This document shows, piece by piece, positions 52,334-61,557 of a stretch of DNA of 64,000 bases. The DNA comes from DATFCK01 sp963728975 (GTDB taxonomy: Bacteria; Verrucomicrobiota; Verrucomicrobiia; Chthoniobacterales; UBA10450), in the NCBI GenBank assembly GCA_963728975.1, contig CAVSMF010000001.1:248001-312000 (forward strand). Reading direction: 5' to 3'. A program made the translations under genes and the position numbers. The notes beneath the pieces are model-generated. The model did no database searches. It saw only the letters and a program-made list of their open reading frames with translations, and was not told the origin of the DNA. The first letter of the stretch is position 1. Each line of letters begins with the position of its first letter.

Positions 52334-53429
52334 ATGCGCATCGTCGATCTTAAGATTCAGGATATCGCTTTCGGCGGCAAAGGGGTCGCCCGCGACCAGG
52401 GGAAGGCCGTGTTTGTCCCCTTCACCATCGAAGGCGAAACGGCTTCCGTCCAAATCACCCGGGAGAAAAAACAATTTTCCGAGGGGGAAGCGATCGAGAT
52501 CAAGGAGCGGTCCTCGCACCGGGTCGAGCCAGAATGCCCTTATTTCGGCCGCTGCGGCGGATGCAGTTATCAGCACATCGATTACGAGCATCAACTCGCC
52601 ATTAAATGGCGGCAGGTTTGCGAGGCGCTCCAGCGAATCGGAAAAATCAAAGACGTTCCGATGCGTCCCATCGTCCCCTCGCCTCTCCCCTATGGTTACC
52701 GAAATCGGATCACCGTGCATGTCGAGGAGGGCGTTATCGGATTTTTTCGGCGGGAAAGCCATCGGCTGATCGACATCGAGCGCTGCCCTATTGCGATGGA
52801 CCAGGTGAACGATGCTCTGGCTCAATTGCGGGCGGAATCGCCAAAATCGGGTCATTACACGTTGCGGGCGGCCGGCGGTCCCCGGGTTTTCCTGCAAGCA
52901 AACGACGCCGTGGCCGGGGCGTTGCGGGAATTGATTGCGAAAATGATCCCGGACAACCAGAAATTGCTTATCGACGCCTACTGCGGCGCGGGATTCTTCA
53001 GCAAGCGCCTTCTCCAAAAATTCGAGCGGGTGATTGGAATCGACTGGGACCGGTTCGCCATCGATGTGGCCAAAGAAAATGCGACCGATAAAGAGACCTA
53101 CATTGCCGGCGAAGTGGAAAATGTAGAGGCGGCCGTGTCGGCCGCAAAAAATATAGATCCAGCGGCCGATGTCGGCCGCAGGATCTGCGGCCGACACGGC
53201 CGCCTCTACATTTATCGTGGATCCTCCTGCCGCCGGCCTGAGCGCCGCTGTGCGAAAGGCCATCTTTAACATGGCCCCGGCCACGTTCATTTATGTCTCG
53301 TGCAATCCATCCACTCTGGCCCGGGACCTGGCGGAGCTAAAAAAGAAATTCACGATCGAGTCCGTCACCCCCCTGGATATGTTTCCGCAGACCGCCGAGA
53401 TCGAGGTGGCGGTCCACCTTCACGCGTAA
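52334..53429 (+). pseudogene. RlmD/TrmA-type m5U RNA methyltransferase disrupted by a palindromic insertion
   Basis: The first frame (52334 to about 53118) encodes a TRAM domain (RIVDLKIQDIAFGGKG), the iron-sulfur cluster motif CPYFGRCGGCSYQH, and the SAM-binding DAYCGAGFFSKRL and VIGIDWDRFAIDVAKENA. Translation then runs into a repeat and stops at 53269. The conserved C-terminal part resumes in another frame at about 53214: FIVDPPAAGL and YVSCNPSTLARDL (catalytic Cys), ending at 53429. The insertion shifts the frame by one base relative to intact proteins. Members methylate uridines of 23S rRNA or tRNA. The 3' end overlaps the convergent transporter by 10 bases. Confidence 0.85.
53119..53213. 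repeat. Palindromic REP-type element inserted in the methyltransferase gene
   Basis: Perfect 28-bp arms at 53119-53146 and 53186-53213 (core TGTAGAGGCGGCCGTGTCGG). Both outer ends carry GTAG in the inward direction (CTAC on the right). A second palindrome is nested in the loop (GATCC..GCGGCCGA-TG-TCGGCCGC..GGATC, 53156-53185). Confidence 0.85.
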
Positions 53430-55240
53430 ACCAGCAAATCGATCTCCTCGGGAAGCGAGCTTGAAACCTCCCGGATCACGTTGCCGCGGAGAAGATTGAT
53501 CAACGCGTTACGCTGCGGTGCGCCAACAATAACGCGGGAGACCCCGAGGGTGGCGGCAACATCCACGATCGTTTCCGCGGCAGAGGCGCTCACCGCGTAG
53601 CAAAATATTGGCGAGACGCCCGCCACTTTCCGCTCAGCCGCGTGGAAAATCGCGCTTGCTTCGTTGTCCTCGGGCCATTTCCGGTTTGCGTCCTGCTCGG
53701 TCATGAAAGGCTGCTCGCGCACGAAAAGCAGATAGAGGCGGCGGCCGGTCTCGCGGGCTTCTTTTAAAGCGAAATCGAGGGTCCGGCCGCCTCCCCGGAT
53801 GGCACAGAGAATCGATTCGCTACCTCGATTCGAGACGATATCCGGCCGGGCAGCAACACCATCGGCGTCCATCGTTTCCGGGTCGAACCCTTCCGCAGCT
53901 TGCTTTTTCCGTCTTCGTTCCTGGACAAGTCCCCGCAAAATCAAGCCAACGGCAAGAATGGTGACCGCAAAGTAACGCGCATTCGGCTTGTCAATGAGCA
54001 GCGACACCTCGATCGCGGCCATAACCAGAAAAGTACCAAACATGAGCGAGCGCTCCCATGTTTTGATCGACAATTTTCGGTCGGTCGAGGTCGCCCCGAG
54101 ATTGGTTGCGATCGCGCCGACCACGCCGACCGCATACAGATCGGCCAGGCCGGACATGTCTTTGACGACGATCACGAGCAGCATCGGGACGACGGTGGCG
54201 AGCAACATCCCCGCGCCTGGCACGCCCCATTTGTTTAGATGTTGGAAAATTTTGGGGATTTCACGATCGCGCGACATGAGAAATTGGATGGCAATAAGAT
54301 CGACAACCGCGGTGTTGGTCGCTGACAGAAGCAACAGGCCAAAGACGATACTGACGATAAGAGCGAAGATATGACCAACGGTCGGGCCGAGCGCTCCGCC
54401 GACAAAGACTTGGCCCATGTAACGAAGCATGTAATCGCGCACTCCCGGGGCGCCGGGCGCGTCTACGTCGCCATTGGCAATTTGCAATCCGTCCAGGGCA
54501 TGCGCGGCCAATCCAAACAAAGCGGTAAAGAAGCAGACTTCGATCATTACCAGCACGATTGCCGGGGTGGAGGTTTTACGGACCGAGGGTTGCGCGTCGG
54601 TGCTGCCCTTATCCAGCTTCATAACGCCAGTGGCATTGGCGATCGCTTCCACGCCGGAAAGCGCGAGCACGATCCCGACAAATCCGGCCCAATTATGTCC
54701 AAGCGTTCCGGGTAACGGTTGCAAGTTGGCAACCGCCGCGCCGAGATGAGGAGCGCTGAAAAGGCCGAGCGTTACAACTACGATCACCGTCGGCACCGAA
54801 ATCACAAAGGCGAGCCCGCCGGTTTGCTTTGGTCCCAGCAGATTAAGCAATCCGATGATTAAAATGGACATCGCGGCAAAGCTTTCCGGGTGGGGCAGAC
54901 CGAGATATTGGAAGGCGGACAGCGAACTAATTGCCGCGGTTACCAAATAATCGGCGATGAGCAGAAAGGCGCCGACGATCGAAATCACTTCGCTGCGATG
55001 CCGCACACTGGCATAAACGCCGCCGCCATCCGGATAGAGGCGGCAGATAATAATGTAATTGAGGCCGACCAGCGCGGTCAGGACGCACATGGCGGCGATC
55101 AGCCAAAAAGAAGCATAGCCGGCCACGGCAAAAGCCAGTCCGATGACATATGCCTTGCTCGTGCCCCAGTCGCCATAGAGAATCGCCGCCGCCTGCGGCA
55201 CGTTCACATTGCGCGGGCGTTTGATATTTGTCGCAATCAT
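53420..55240 (-). CDS. APC-family permease with C-terminal Usp domain (KimA-like)
   Basis: 606 residues from ATG at 55240 (a TTG three codons earlier is open). Twelve helices in the first ~430 residues: QAAAILYGDWGTSKAYVIGLAF, LALSGVEAIANATGVMKL and DLYAVGVVGAIATNLG. C-terminal ~150 residues are a Usp-like domain (SILCAIRGGGRTLDFALKEA to VSRVIVGAPQRNALINLLRG). Length and order match KimA-type K+ importers, but amino-acid permeases with Usp tails exist too. The Usp domain of KimA binds c-di-AMP. A paralogue is at 59635. Potassium genes lie between the two. Confidence 0.75.
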   Translation of the reverse strand: MIATNIKRPRNVNVPQAAAILYGDWGTSKAYVIGLAFAVAGYASFWLIAAMCVLTALVGLNYIIICRLYPDGGGVYASVRHRSEVISIVGAFLLIADYLVTAAISSLSAFQYLGLPHPESFAAMSILIIGLLNLLGPKQTGGLAFVISVPTVIVVVTLGLFSAPHLGAAVANLQPLPGTLGHNWAGFVGIVLALSGVEAIANATGVMKLDKGSTDAQPSVRKTSTPAIVLVMIEVCFFTALFGLAAHALDGLQIANGDVDAPGAPGVRDYMLRYMGQVFVGGALGPTVGHIFALIVSIVFGLLLLSATNTAVVDLIAIQFLMSRDREIPKIFQHLNKWGVPGAGMLLATVVPMLLVIVVKDMSGLADLYAVGVVGAIATNLGATSTDRKLSIKTWERSLMFGTFLVMAAIEVSLLIDKPNARYFAVTILAVGLILRGLVQERRRKKQAAEGFDPETMDADGVAARPDIVSNRGSESILCAIRGGGRTLDFALKEARETGRRLYLLFVREQPFMTEQDANRKWPEDNEASAIFHAAERKVAGVSPIFCYAVSASAAETIVDVAATLGVSRVIVGAPQRNALINLLRGNVIREVSSSLPEEIDLLVYA

Positions 55241-55318
55241 GCAGCTCAACCTGGTCAGTCGACACCGGGGCGCGGAAATGACTAACCAACCGCCGTCGCC
55301 ACCACGGCCCGACCCGGC

Positions 55319-55543
55319 TTAGCGGACTGCAAGCGGGGCGCGGCCGCGCGGGTTTTCAATGAACCACGTCCAGAATGGCGGCGTTTTCTTCCCGAGGCCG
55401 GGCAAATTGAAATCGCGCTTTGTTCCCAGGGGCACTAAATCGACTTCCTCGTTTGAGCTGTGGTTGGTTGACTCCATCCCCGCCAGTTGCACCCACAGCT
55501 TAACGTCGCGCGTTGAGACGCATACAACTACGATTGCTTCCAT
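55319..55543 (-). CDS. Small hypothetical protein
   Basis: 74 residues. MEAIVVVCVSTRDVKLWVQLAGMESTNHSSNEEVDLVPLG could be a small soluble protein with no recognised motif. No strong Shine-Dalgarno is seen. It sits between kdpE and the KimA-like gene in the same orientation, so could be a real short gene or a chance ORF. Region 55250-55650 otherwise has nothing recognised. Confidence 0.35.
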   Translation of the reverse strand: MEAIVVVCVSTRDVKLWVQLAGMESTNHSSNEEVDLVPLGTKRDFNLPGLGKKTPPFWTWFIENPRGRAPLAVR

Positions 55544-55650
55544 ATCGGAAACATCCTTGAAGGCGGGCCGCTCCCGCTAATTAAAATTCGCCTCCGCCGC
55601 GCTAAAAGATCGTTAACGTGGGCGCGCCCCGAGGCGGTCCCCCACCCCCA

Positions 55651-56343
55651 TTACAGACATCCGGTTGACAACCGATAGCCGATGCCAACCTCTGTTTTGA
55701 TCAGGCTGGGCGCAGTCTCGCTGGTTTGGAGCTTCTTGCGCAAATGGGTAACGTAGACCCGAAGATATTGGGCCTGACTCTCGGCCTTTTCTCCCCAAAC
55801 CGTCCGTAACAATTGCCGGTGGGTCACCACTTTTCCGGCATTCTGAACCAGCACCCGAAGAAGCGCATATTCGGTAGGGGTAAGTTTAATTTCCGTGCCG
55901 GCGAGCTTCACCTGCCGGGCGGAGAAATCAACGCAGAGCGTTCCGGAATTAAACACCGGCTCGCCTGTTTCGGTGAGCGAACGGCGGCGCGCAGCGCGCA
56001 CCCGCGCCAACAATTCCGCGGTATCAAACGGTTTCGTTACGTAATCGTCCGCGCCCGCATCGAGGGCTTCGACCTTCTCGTCCGGATCGTCGCGAACCGA
56101 GAGTATCAACACCGGCACATCCGACCATTCGCGTAAACGGCGGAGAAGCTTGACCCCTTCCATATCCGGTAACCCCAGATCGAGCAAAACGATATCGGGC
56201 CTTCGGTTTACGATTTCAGAAAGACCGGCCTGCCCCGTTTCCGCCTCATAGACTTGATGATCCGCTCCCTCCAAGGCGAACCGGAGCAGCCGGCGAATCT
56301 GCTTCTCGTCGTCGATAATGAGGGCAGTCTGCGCCGCTTTCAC
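55651..56343 (-). CDS. kdpE: OmpR-family response regulator KdpE
   Basis: 230 residues from GTG, overlapping kdpD by 4 bases (GTGA). Receiver domain: LIIDDEKQIRRLL, DIVLLDLGLPDMEGV with the phospho-aspartate, VLILSVRDDPDEKVEAL and DYVTKPFD. The winged-helix domain (~130-228) has LTPTEYALLRVLVQNAGKVVTHRQLL, LRVYVTHLRKKL and a terminal TEVGIGYRL. These match KdpE, which activates potassium-uptake genes. No kdpFABC is present, so targets may be the neighbouring transporters (inference). Confidence 0.9.
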   Translation of the reverse strand: MKAAQTALIIDDEKQIRRLLRFALEGADHQVYEAETGQAGLSEIVNRRPDIVLLDLGLPDMEGVKLLRRLREWSDVPVLILSVRDDPDEKVEALDAGADDYVTKPFDTAELLARVRAARRRSLTETGEPVFNSGTLCVDFSARQVKLAGTEIKLTPTEYALLRVLVQNAGKVVTHRQLLRTVWGEKAESQAQYLRVYVTHLRKKLQTSETAPSLIKTEVGIGYRLSTGCL

Positions 56344-57524
56344 GAAGTCGCCTCCAACGCGTTCGCGTCGGTAACGCGAACCGGCAGACTGATAATAAAA
56401 CGCGCCCCGCCGCCATCGCGATTTTCCGCCGTAAGTTTGCCGCCATGGGCTTCAACGAATCCGCGCGCGATTGATAATCCAAGCCCGAGCCCGCCGGCTT
56501 TGCGGCCATCGCCGCGATAGAATTTTTCAAAAATGCGATCGATGGATTCGGCCTGAAATCCCGGCCCGCGATCGCTCACCGAGATCATGAGTTTCTCGCT
56601 CGTGTATTCCGCGTCCACCTCGATCGGCAGTTGGGACGGGGTGTGACTTCCGGCGTTGGCCAGTAGTTTCGCGACTGCCTGCTCGATCAGGGTATGATCG
56701 ACAAGGGCCAGCGGAATATTCTCCGGCACGTCCAGCCGGATATCCCGTCCATCAACGGATTCGCGCTCGATCTCTATGGCCGACTGCAACAGCTCACGCA
56801 CGTCGCACCATTCGCAGTTTGGCCGGATCACACCGCTTTCGAGCCGGTTCATGTCCAGAAGATTGTTAACCACCCGATTCAGACGACGAGAACCATCGTG
56901 AATTTCGCGCGCGAGTTGGTTGAACCGTTCCGCGCTGCCGGGGTCCGGCTGGAGACGAAGAAGTCCTTCGCTGGCGGCGCCGATGGCCGCGAGAGGTGTC
57001 TTCAGCTCGTGAGAGACGCAATCGAGCAGGGTTTTGCGAAGTCGCTCGGAGTTTTCCGCGAGCTGCACCTGGGCGGCAAGGTGTTCCCTGGCTTTCAACT
57101 GCGCCGTCAAGCTCCCCACCGTGATCGCTACGATGAAATAAGTGGCGAAGGTGAGCGCGTCTTCGAGTTTCGCTATATGAAACGTAAACAGCGGCGGGAT
57201 AAATAGAAAATTCCAGGAGAGCGCACTAAGACCGGCGACCAACAGGACCGGTCCACGATTGAGGACCATTCCCGCGAGCAGAACTCCAAGAAGAAAAATC
57301 AGCGAAATAGCGCCGTAGCCCGTCAACGGTGTAAGCAGCCAACAGGCGACGGTCAGCGTAGCCACCCCGACGACCGCGACGATGTATTCGGTCAATGCCG
57401 ACCAGCCATCCGATGGCGAGGCAACCTCCCGATCGTAGGTGGGCTCCCGAAAAGAGCGGCCTGAGGATAATTGCGGGCTACTGCACGAACTCGGTGCTTT
57501 GAGCACGGACCAAATGTAGCCCAT
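56340..57524 (-). CDS. kdpD: Short KdpD-like sensor histidine kinase
   Basis: 394 residues, versus ~890 in E. coli. It starts with ~45 soluble residues, then the four-helix DUF4118 region (AVVGVATLTVACWLL to FATYFIVAITVGSLTAQL), then HisKA with LLDCVSHELKTPLAAIGAASEGLL and an HATPase with VSDRGPGF and GGLGLGLSIARGFVEAHGG. The N-terminal KdpD and Usp sensor domains are absent, while the membrane and kinase parts are intact. The neighbouring permeases bear Usp domains. Membrane protein. Confidence 0.9.
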   Translation of the reverse strand: MGYIWSVLKAPSSCSSPQLSSGRSFREPTYDREVASPSDGWSALTEYIVAVVGVATLTVACWLLTPLTGYGAISLIFLLGVLLAGMVLNRGPVLLVAGLSALSWNFLFIPPLFTFHIAKLEDALTFATYFIVAITVGSLTAQLKAREHLAAQVQLAENSERLRKTLLDCVSHELKTPLAAIGAASEGLLRLQPDPGSAERFNQLAREIHDGSRRLNRVVNNLLDMNRLESGVIRPNCEWCDVRELLQSAIEIERESVDGRDIRLDVPENIPLALVDHTLIEQAVAKLLANAGSHTPSQLPIEVDAEYTSEKLMISVSDRGPGFQAESIDRIFEKFYRGDGRKAGGLGLGLSIARGFVEAHGGKLTAENRDGGGARFIISLPVRVTDANALEATS

Positions 57525-57609
57525 CCCGGTCTGCGCGGAAATCCAATCCCCAATTTTAGTACCGTTTTAATTACTCCGGACTCTTGCCCAGCCTAAGCTC
57601 CTCCAAAAC

Positions 57610-59538
57610 GTGAATTTTGAGCCGCCAACCTTGACTCCGGCTATTACCCGGGCCAGGCCCTCCCCCCGGGAAGGTCCGCAAACCGGAAAGCGACGCCTGC
57701 TTTTGCTCTGTCTTGCCAGCCTCGGCATCGTCTACGGAGATATTGGGACCAGTCCGCTCTACGCCATGCGGGAATGTTTTTATGGAGAACATTCCGTTCC
57801 CCCAACCCACGCCAACGTGCTCGGTGTGCTCTCACTCATCCTTTGGTCGTTGATTCTCATCATCTCCCTCAAGTATTTGATCCTCATTCTGCGGGCGGAT
57901 AACCGGGGCGAGGGCGGAATCCTCGCTCTCGCCACGCTGGTAGGAGACGTCGCCCGGCGCGGGAAATATTTGTTTCTGCTCGGACTCTTCGGAGCCGCCC
58001 TTCTTTATGCCGATGGAATGATCACTCCCGCCATTTCCGTGCTCGGCGCGGTCGAGGGACTGCACATCGCCACGCCCCTGTTCGATCCCTGTGTAGTGCC
58101 CCTTGCCATTGCCATATTGATCGCGCTCTTTTTCTTCCAATCACACGGCACCACCGGGGTTGGGACCGTCTTCGGACCGGTGACAATGTTATGGTTTCTG
58201 GTGATTGGCGCGCTCGGCGCGCATCAAATCCTGCGCGCTCCACAAGTGCTGGGCGCGATTAATCCGCTCCATGGCGTCGCGTTTTTCCTCAATAACGGCG
58301 CCCGCGGCTACGTCGTCCTGGGTGCGGTTTTTCTTGTCGTCACCGGGGGCGAAGCCCTCTACGCGGACATTGGCCATTTCGGAACGGCGCCTATTCGGCT
58401 GAGCTGGTTCGCGCTGGTTCTGCCGGCGTTAACCCTGAATTATTTCGGCCAGGGAGCGCTTCTCTTGATGGATCCGGCGGCTGCGGTAAATCCGTTTTAC
58501 CGGATGACTCCGTCGTGGGCGCTTTATCCGATGGTGCTATTGGCAACTGCCGCGGCGGTGATTGCGTCTCAGGCGATTATCAGCGGCGCTTTCTCCCTGA
58601 CCATGCAAGCCATTCAACTCGGCTACAGCCCGCGCCTGAAAGTGAATTACACTTCGGCGCGCATCATCGGACAAATCTACGTGCCGGTGGTGAATTGGGC
58701 CCTGATGATTTGCTGCGTGGCGCTGGTGATCGGCTTTCGCAGCTCGAGCAATTTGGCTGCCGCTTACGGCGTCGCCATTACCACCACCATGCTGATCACG
58801 ACCGTTTTATTCTATGTCGTGGCCCGGCAGAGATGGCACTGGCCCGCGGCGGTGGCTCTGCCGATTGCCATCTTTTTTATCACCATCGACCTCGCGTTTT
58901 TTGGCGCGAACATGCTCAAGGTCGCGCACGGTGGCTGGTTTCCCCTTCTTGTTTCCGCTTCCATTCTTTTTCTGATGTTAACCTGGCGAAAAGGGCGACG
59001 GATTCTTCGGACCTGTTTGGGAAAAATGTGCATCCCGCTCGACACGCTCCTGCCCGATCTGAGGAAACAGGGCACCCGGAGAGTCCCGGGCGTTGCCGTC
59101 TACATGTCAGGCAACCGATTCGGAACGCCCCTGGCTTTGCTCCACAATCTCAAGCACAACAAAGTGCTGCACGAGCAGGTGGTGTTACTGACGGTGCGCA
59201 CAGAAGAGGTCCCCTACCTCACCGATGTCAGAGATCGGGTTACGCTGGAAAGACTCGAGGCCGGCTTCTGGCGCGCCCAAATCCATTTTGGTTTCATGGA
59301 AAAACCGGATGTGCCGGCCGCTCTGGAAAGCATCAAGCACACCGGTCTCCAGCTTGAACCGATGCGGACAACCTATTTCATTGGCCGGGAAACCATTCTC
59401 GCGACCCGCAAACTCGGTCTCTCCGCCTGGCGCGGTTCGATTTTCGCCTGGATGATGCGCAATTCCGGAGACGTAACCTCCTACTTCTGTCTGCCGCCAA
59501 ACGGTGTGGTTGAGCTGGGTACCCGCGTAGAAGTTTGA
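57610..59538 (+). CDS. kup: Kup-type potassium transporter
   Basis: 642 residues from GTG, normal for Kup. Twelve helices then a soluble tail of ~190 residues. GIVYGDIGTSPLYAMRECF and RADNRGEGGILAL are the typical N-terminal signature; GGEALYADIGHFG and LNYFGQGALLL also match. It imports K+ with protons. It is divergent from kdpDE, with 85 bases between the starts (57524/57610), so a shared regulatory region is likely. No strong Shine-Dalgarno. Confidence 0.95.
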   Translation: MNFEPPTLTPAITRARPSPREGPQTGKRRLLLLCLASLGIVYGDIGTSPLYAMRECFYGEHSVPPTHANVLGVLSLILWSLILIISLKYLILILRADNRGEGGILALATLVGDVARRGKYLFLLGLFGAALLYADGMITPAISVLGAVEGLHIATPLFDPCVVPLAIAILIALFFFQSHGTTGVGTVFGPVTMLWFLVIGALGAHQILRAPQVLGAINPLHGVAFFLNNGARGYVVLGAVFLVVTGGEALYADIGHFGTAPIRLSWFALVLPALTLNYFGQGALLLMDPAAAVNPFYRMTPSWALYPMVLLATAAAVIASQAIISGAFSLTMQAIQLGYSPRLKVNYTSARIIGQIYVPVVNWALMICCVALVIGFRSSSNLAAAYGVAITTTMLITTVLFYVVARQRWHWPAAVALPIAIFFITIDLAFFGANMLKVAHGGWFPLLVSASILFLMLTWRKGRRILRTCLGKMCIPLDTLLPDLRKQGTRRVPGVAVYMSGNRFGTPLALLHNLKHNKVLHEQVVLLTVRTEEVPYLTDVRDRVTLERLEAGFWRAQIHFGFMEKPDVPAALESIKHTGLQLEPMRTTYFIGRETILATRKLGLSAWRGSIFAWMMRNSGDVTSYFCLPPNGVVELGTRVEV

Positions 59539-59634
59539 CCCGATCGCTCGGCTTCAGATTCCGGCCTCAGGCGGGGCCGGTTCGAGAAAGAACTTGCCAG
59601 CGCGTCCGCGCACACTGGAGATTCACCGCCAGCG

Positions 59635-61464
59635 ATGGCTGAGATTACTTCTGTTTCAGGGACTCGGGTGCATCGGCCACGTAACGTCGATTGGAAACGG
59701 GCGGCGGCACTGCTCTATGGCGACTGGGGCACGAGCAAAGCCTACGTCCTCGGGCTGGCCTTCGTCGCAGCCGGTTTTTCTTCGTTTCCCATCATCATTG
59801 CCGTTTGCGTTCTTACGGCAGTCGTCGCGTTCAACTACATCATCGTCTGCGCCCACTTCCCTGACGGTGGAGGCGTTTATTCGGCCGCGCGCGAACAAAG
59901 CCGGTTCCTCGCCTCGGTGGGCGCGCTCCTGCTGATTGCGAATTTTATTGTCACGGCGGCATTGAGTGGTTGGGCGGGTGTCACCTATCTGGGAGTTCCA
60001 GCTCAGTATGCGCCGGTGGCCACCATGGTCCTGGTCCTGATTGTCGGCGTCATCAACTACTTTGGCCCGAAGCACAGCGGCAGCGTGTCGATCTGGCTGG
60101 CGGTGCCGGCCGTGATCGTCGTCGTCGCCATCATCGCCTTCAGTGCCCGTCACCTCAACGTTGCCCATCTCGAGCCGCGGCATGTCAATCTCGGGGCCAG
60201 CTGGGTCCAATTCGTTGGTGTGATCCTGGCGCTGAGCGGGGTCGAAGCCATCGCCAATATCACCGGCGTAATGAAACTCGATGCAAAGTCCACCCCGGAA
60301 GAACCAAAAGTCACGCTCACGGCGACCAAGGCCATTCTCCCGGTAGCCGTGGAAGTGGTTGGCGGCACCGCTCTGCTTGGCTGGGCGATGCTCTCGCTCC
60401 CGAAGTCGTTCGCGCCCGAGCTCGCCTCACACAAGGAAGACATGCTGCGCTTTCTCGGTCAGCATTACGCCACACTTACCGGCGGAGTTTGGTTTGGCCA
60501 CGGCTTTTCGCTTTTTGTAGCGGCAGTTTTCGGGCTCCTCCTCATCAGCGCGGTCAACACAGCCGTGGTGGCACTGATTGGAGTGATCTACATGATGGCC
60601 CAAGACGGCGAGATGCCGCCGCAGTTCGCGAGATTAAACAAACATGGCGTGCCGCTCGTTCCACTGATCGCTGCCATCGCCATTCCGATTCTCGTTCTGG
60701 CCGTGACCAAGCAATTCGAAGCTCTTGCCGGCCTCTACGCGATCGGTGTAGTCGGCGCAATCGCAGTTAATCTCGGCTCGTGCACATTCAATAAACAACT
60801 GCGGTTACACGCCCACGAGCGTCTCCTGATGGGTGTTACCTTCCTGATTCTGGCGGCCGTGGAACTGACCCTGGCAAAGACAAAACCAGACGCCTTGTTC
60901 TTCGCTATCTGCGTCCTCGGAGTGGGGCTGGGTTTCCGGGCTTATTCGCACAAGATTTCCGGCCTGAAAACGCTCACCGTCACCCGCACCGTGGCGGAAA
61001 TGGTTTCGCCCGACCTGGCGGCAAAACTGCAGCCGCGATTCCAGGAAGGTCAAAAGATCATGGTGGCGGCGCGCGGGATCACCCCGGTTTTGGGGTTCGC
61101 CCTGGAGGAAGCGCAGCTTCGGAAGGCCACCCTCTGCGTCCTCTATGTAAAGGAAATCGTGGTCTTCTACGGAGGCGGCCCGGGACTGGGCCGGGCCCGG
61201 TGGCAGGATGATCCCGAGGCAATTGCGATCATGAACACGATGACGAAACTGGGAGCGGAGCGGGATCTCTGCGTTCTGCCGCTCTATGCCGTGAGCGAAG
61301 ATACCGCCTCCACTATTCTCGATCTGGCCGCCACCATGGGCGTCGATTACCTGATCATTGGCGCTTCCCAGCGCACCGCCATGACTAAATTGCTCCGGGG
61401 CAGCGTCGCTACCAATGTCGCTCAACAACTTCCCGAGTCGATTCGGCTGGTCATTTTCGGATGA
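59635..61464 (+). CDS. APC-family permease with C-terminal Usp domain (KimA-like), second copy
   Basis: 609 residues, clearly paralogous to the minus-strand gene at 53420 (RPRNVDWKRAAALLYGDWGTSKAYV, ALSGVEAIANITGVMKLDAKS, AGLYAIGVVGAIAVNLGS). Twelve helices then a Usp-like domain (KIMVAARGITPVLGFALEEAQLRKATLCVLYVKE to YLIIGASQRTAMTKLLRG). It lies 96 bases after kup on the same strand, so may be co-transcribed with it. KimA-like K+ import with c-di-AMP control is proposed but substrate is unproven. Confidence 0.75.
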   Translation: MAEITSVSGTRVHRPRNVDWKRAAALLYGDWGTSKAYVLGLAFVAAGFSSFPIIIAVCVLTAVVAFNYIIVCAHFPDGGGVYSAAREQSRFLASVGALLLIANFIVTAALSGWAGVTYLGVPAQYAPVATMVLVLIVGVINYFGPKHSGSVSIWLAVPAVIVVVAIIAFSARHLNVAHLEPRHVNLGASWVQFVGVILALSGVEAIANITGVMKLDAKSTPEEPKVTLTATKAILPVAVEVVGGTALLGWAMLSLPKSFAPELASHKEDMLRFLGQHYATLTGGVWFGHGFSLFVAAVFGLLLISAVNTAVVALIGVIYMMAQDGEMPPQFARLNKHGVPLVPLIAAIAIPILVLAVTKQFEALAGLYAIGVVGAIAVNLGSCTFNKQLRLHAHERLLMGVTFLILAAVELTLAKTKPDALFFAICVLGVGLGFRAYSHKISGLKTLTVTRTVAEMVSPDLAAKLQPRFQEGQKIMVAARGITPVLGFALEEAQLRKATLCVLYVKEIVVFYGGGPGLGRARWQDDPEAIAIMNTMTKLGAERDLCVLPLYAVSEDTASTILDLAATMGVDYLIIGASQRTAMTKLLRGSVATNVAQQLPESIRLVIFG

Positions 61465-61557
61465 TCGACTTGGTTCCGGTGAACGCCGACCACTGAGCCC
61501 CCGCCGCGCTGCCCTGCTTGCGAAGGCGGGCTGCGCGTTGGACGTTAAGAAATAGTG

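Noticed and set aside
53119..53213. Programmed frameshifting to rescue the methyltransferase
   Set aside because: No slippery heptamer or stop-coupled signal was seen, and 95 bases of extra repeat would still be translated. Recent insertion explains it more simply.
53169..53429. C-terminal methyltransferase ORF as an independent gene
   Set aside because: Its ATG falls inside the inserted repeat; it has only the last part of a domain, so it is a fragment of the disrupted gene.
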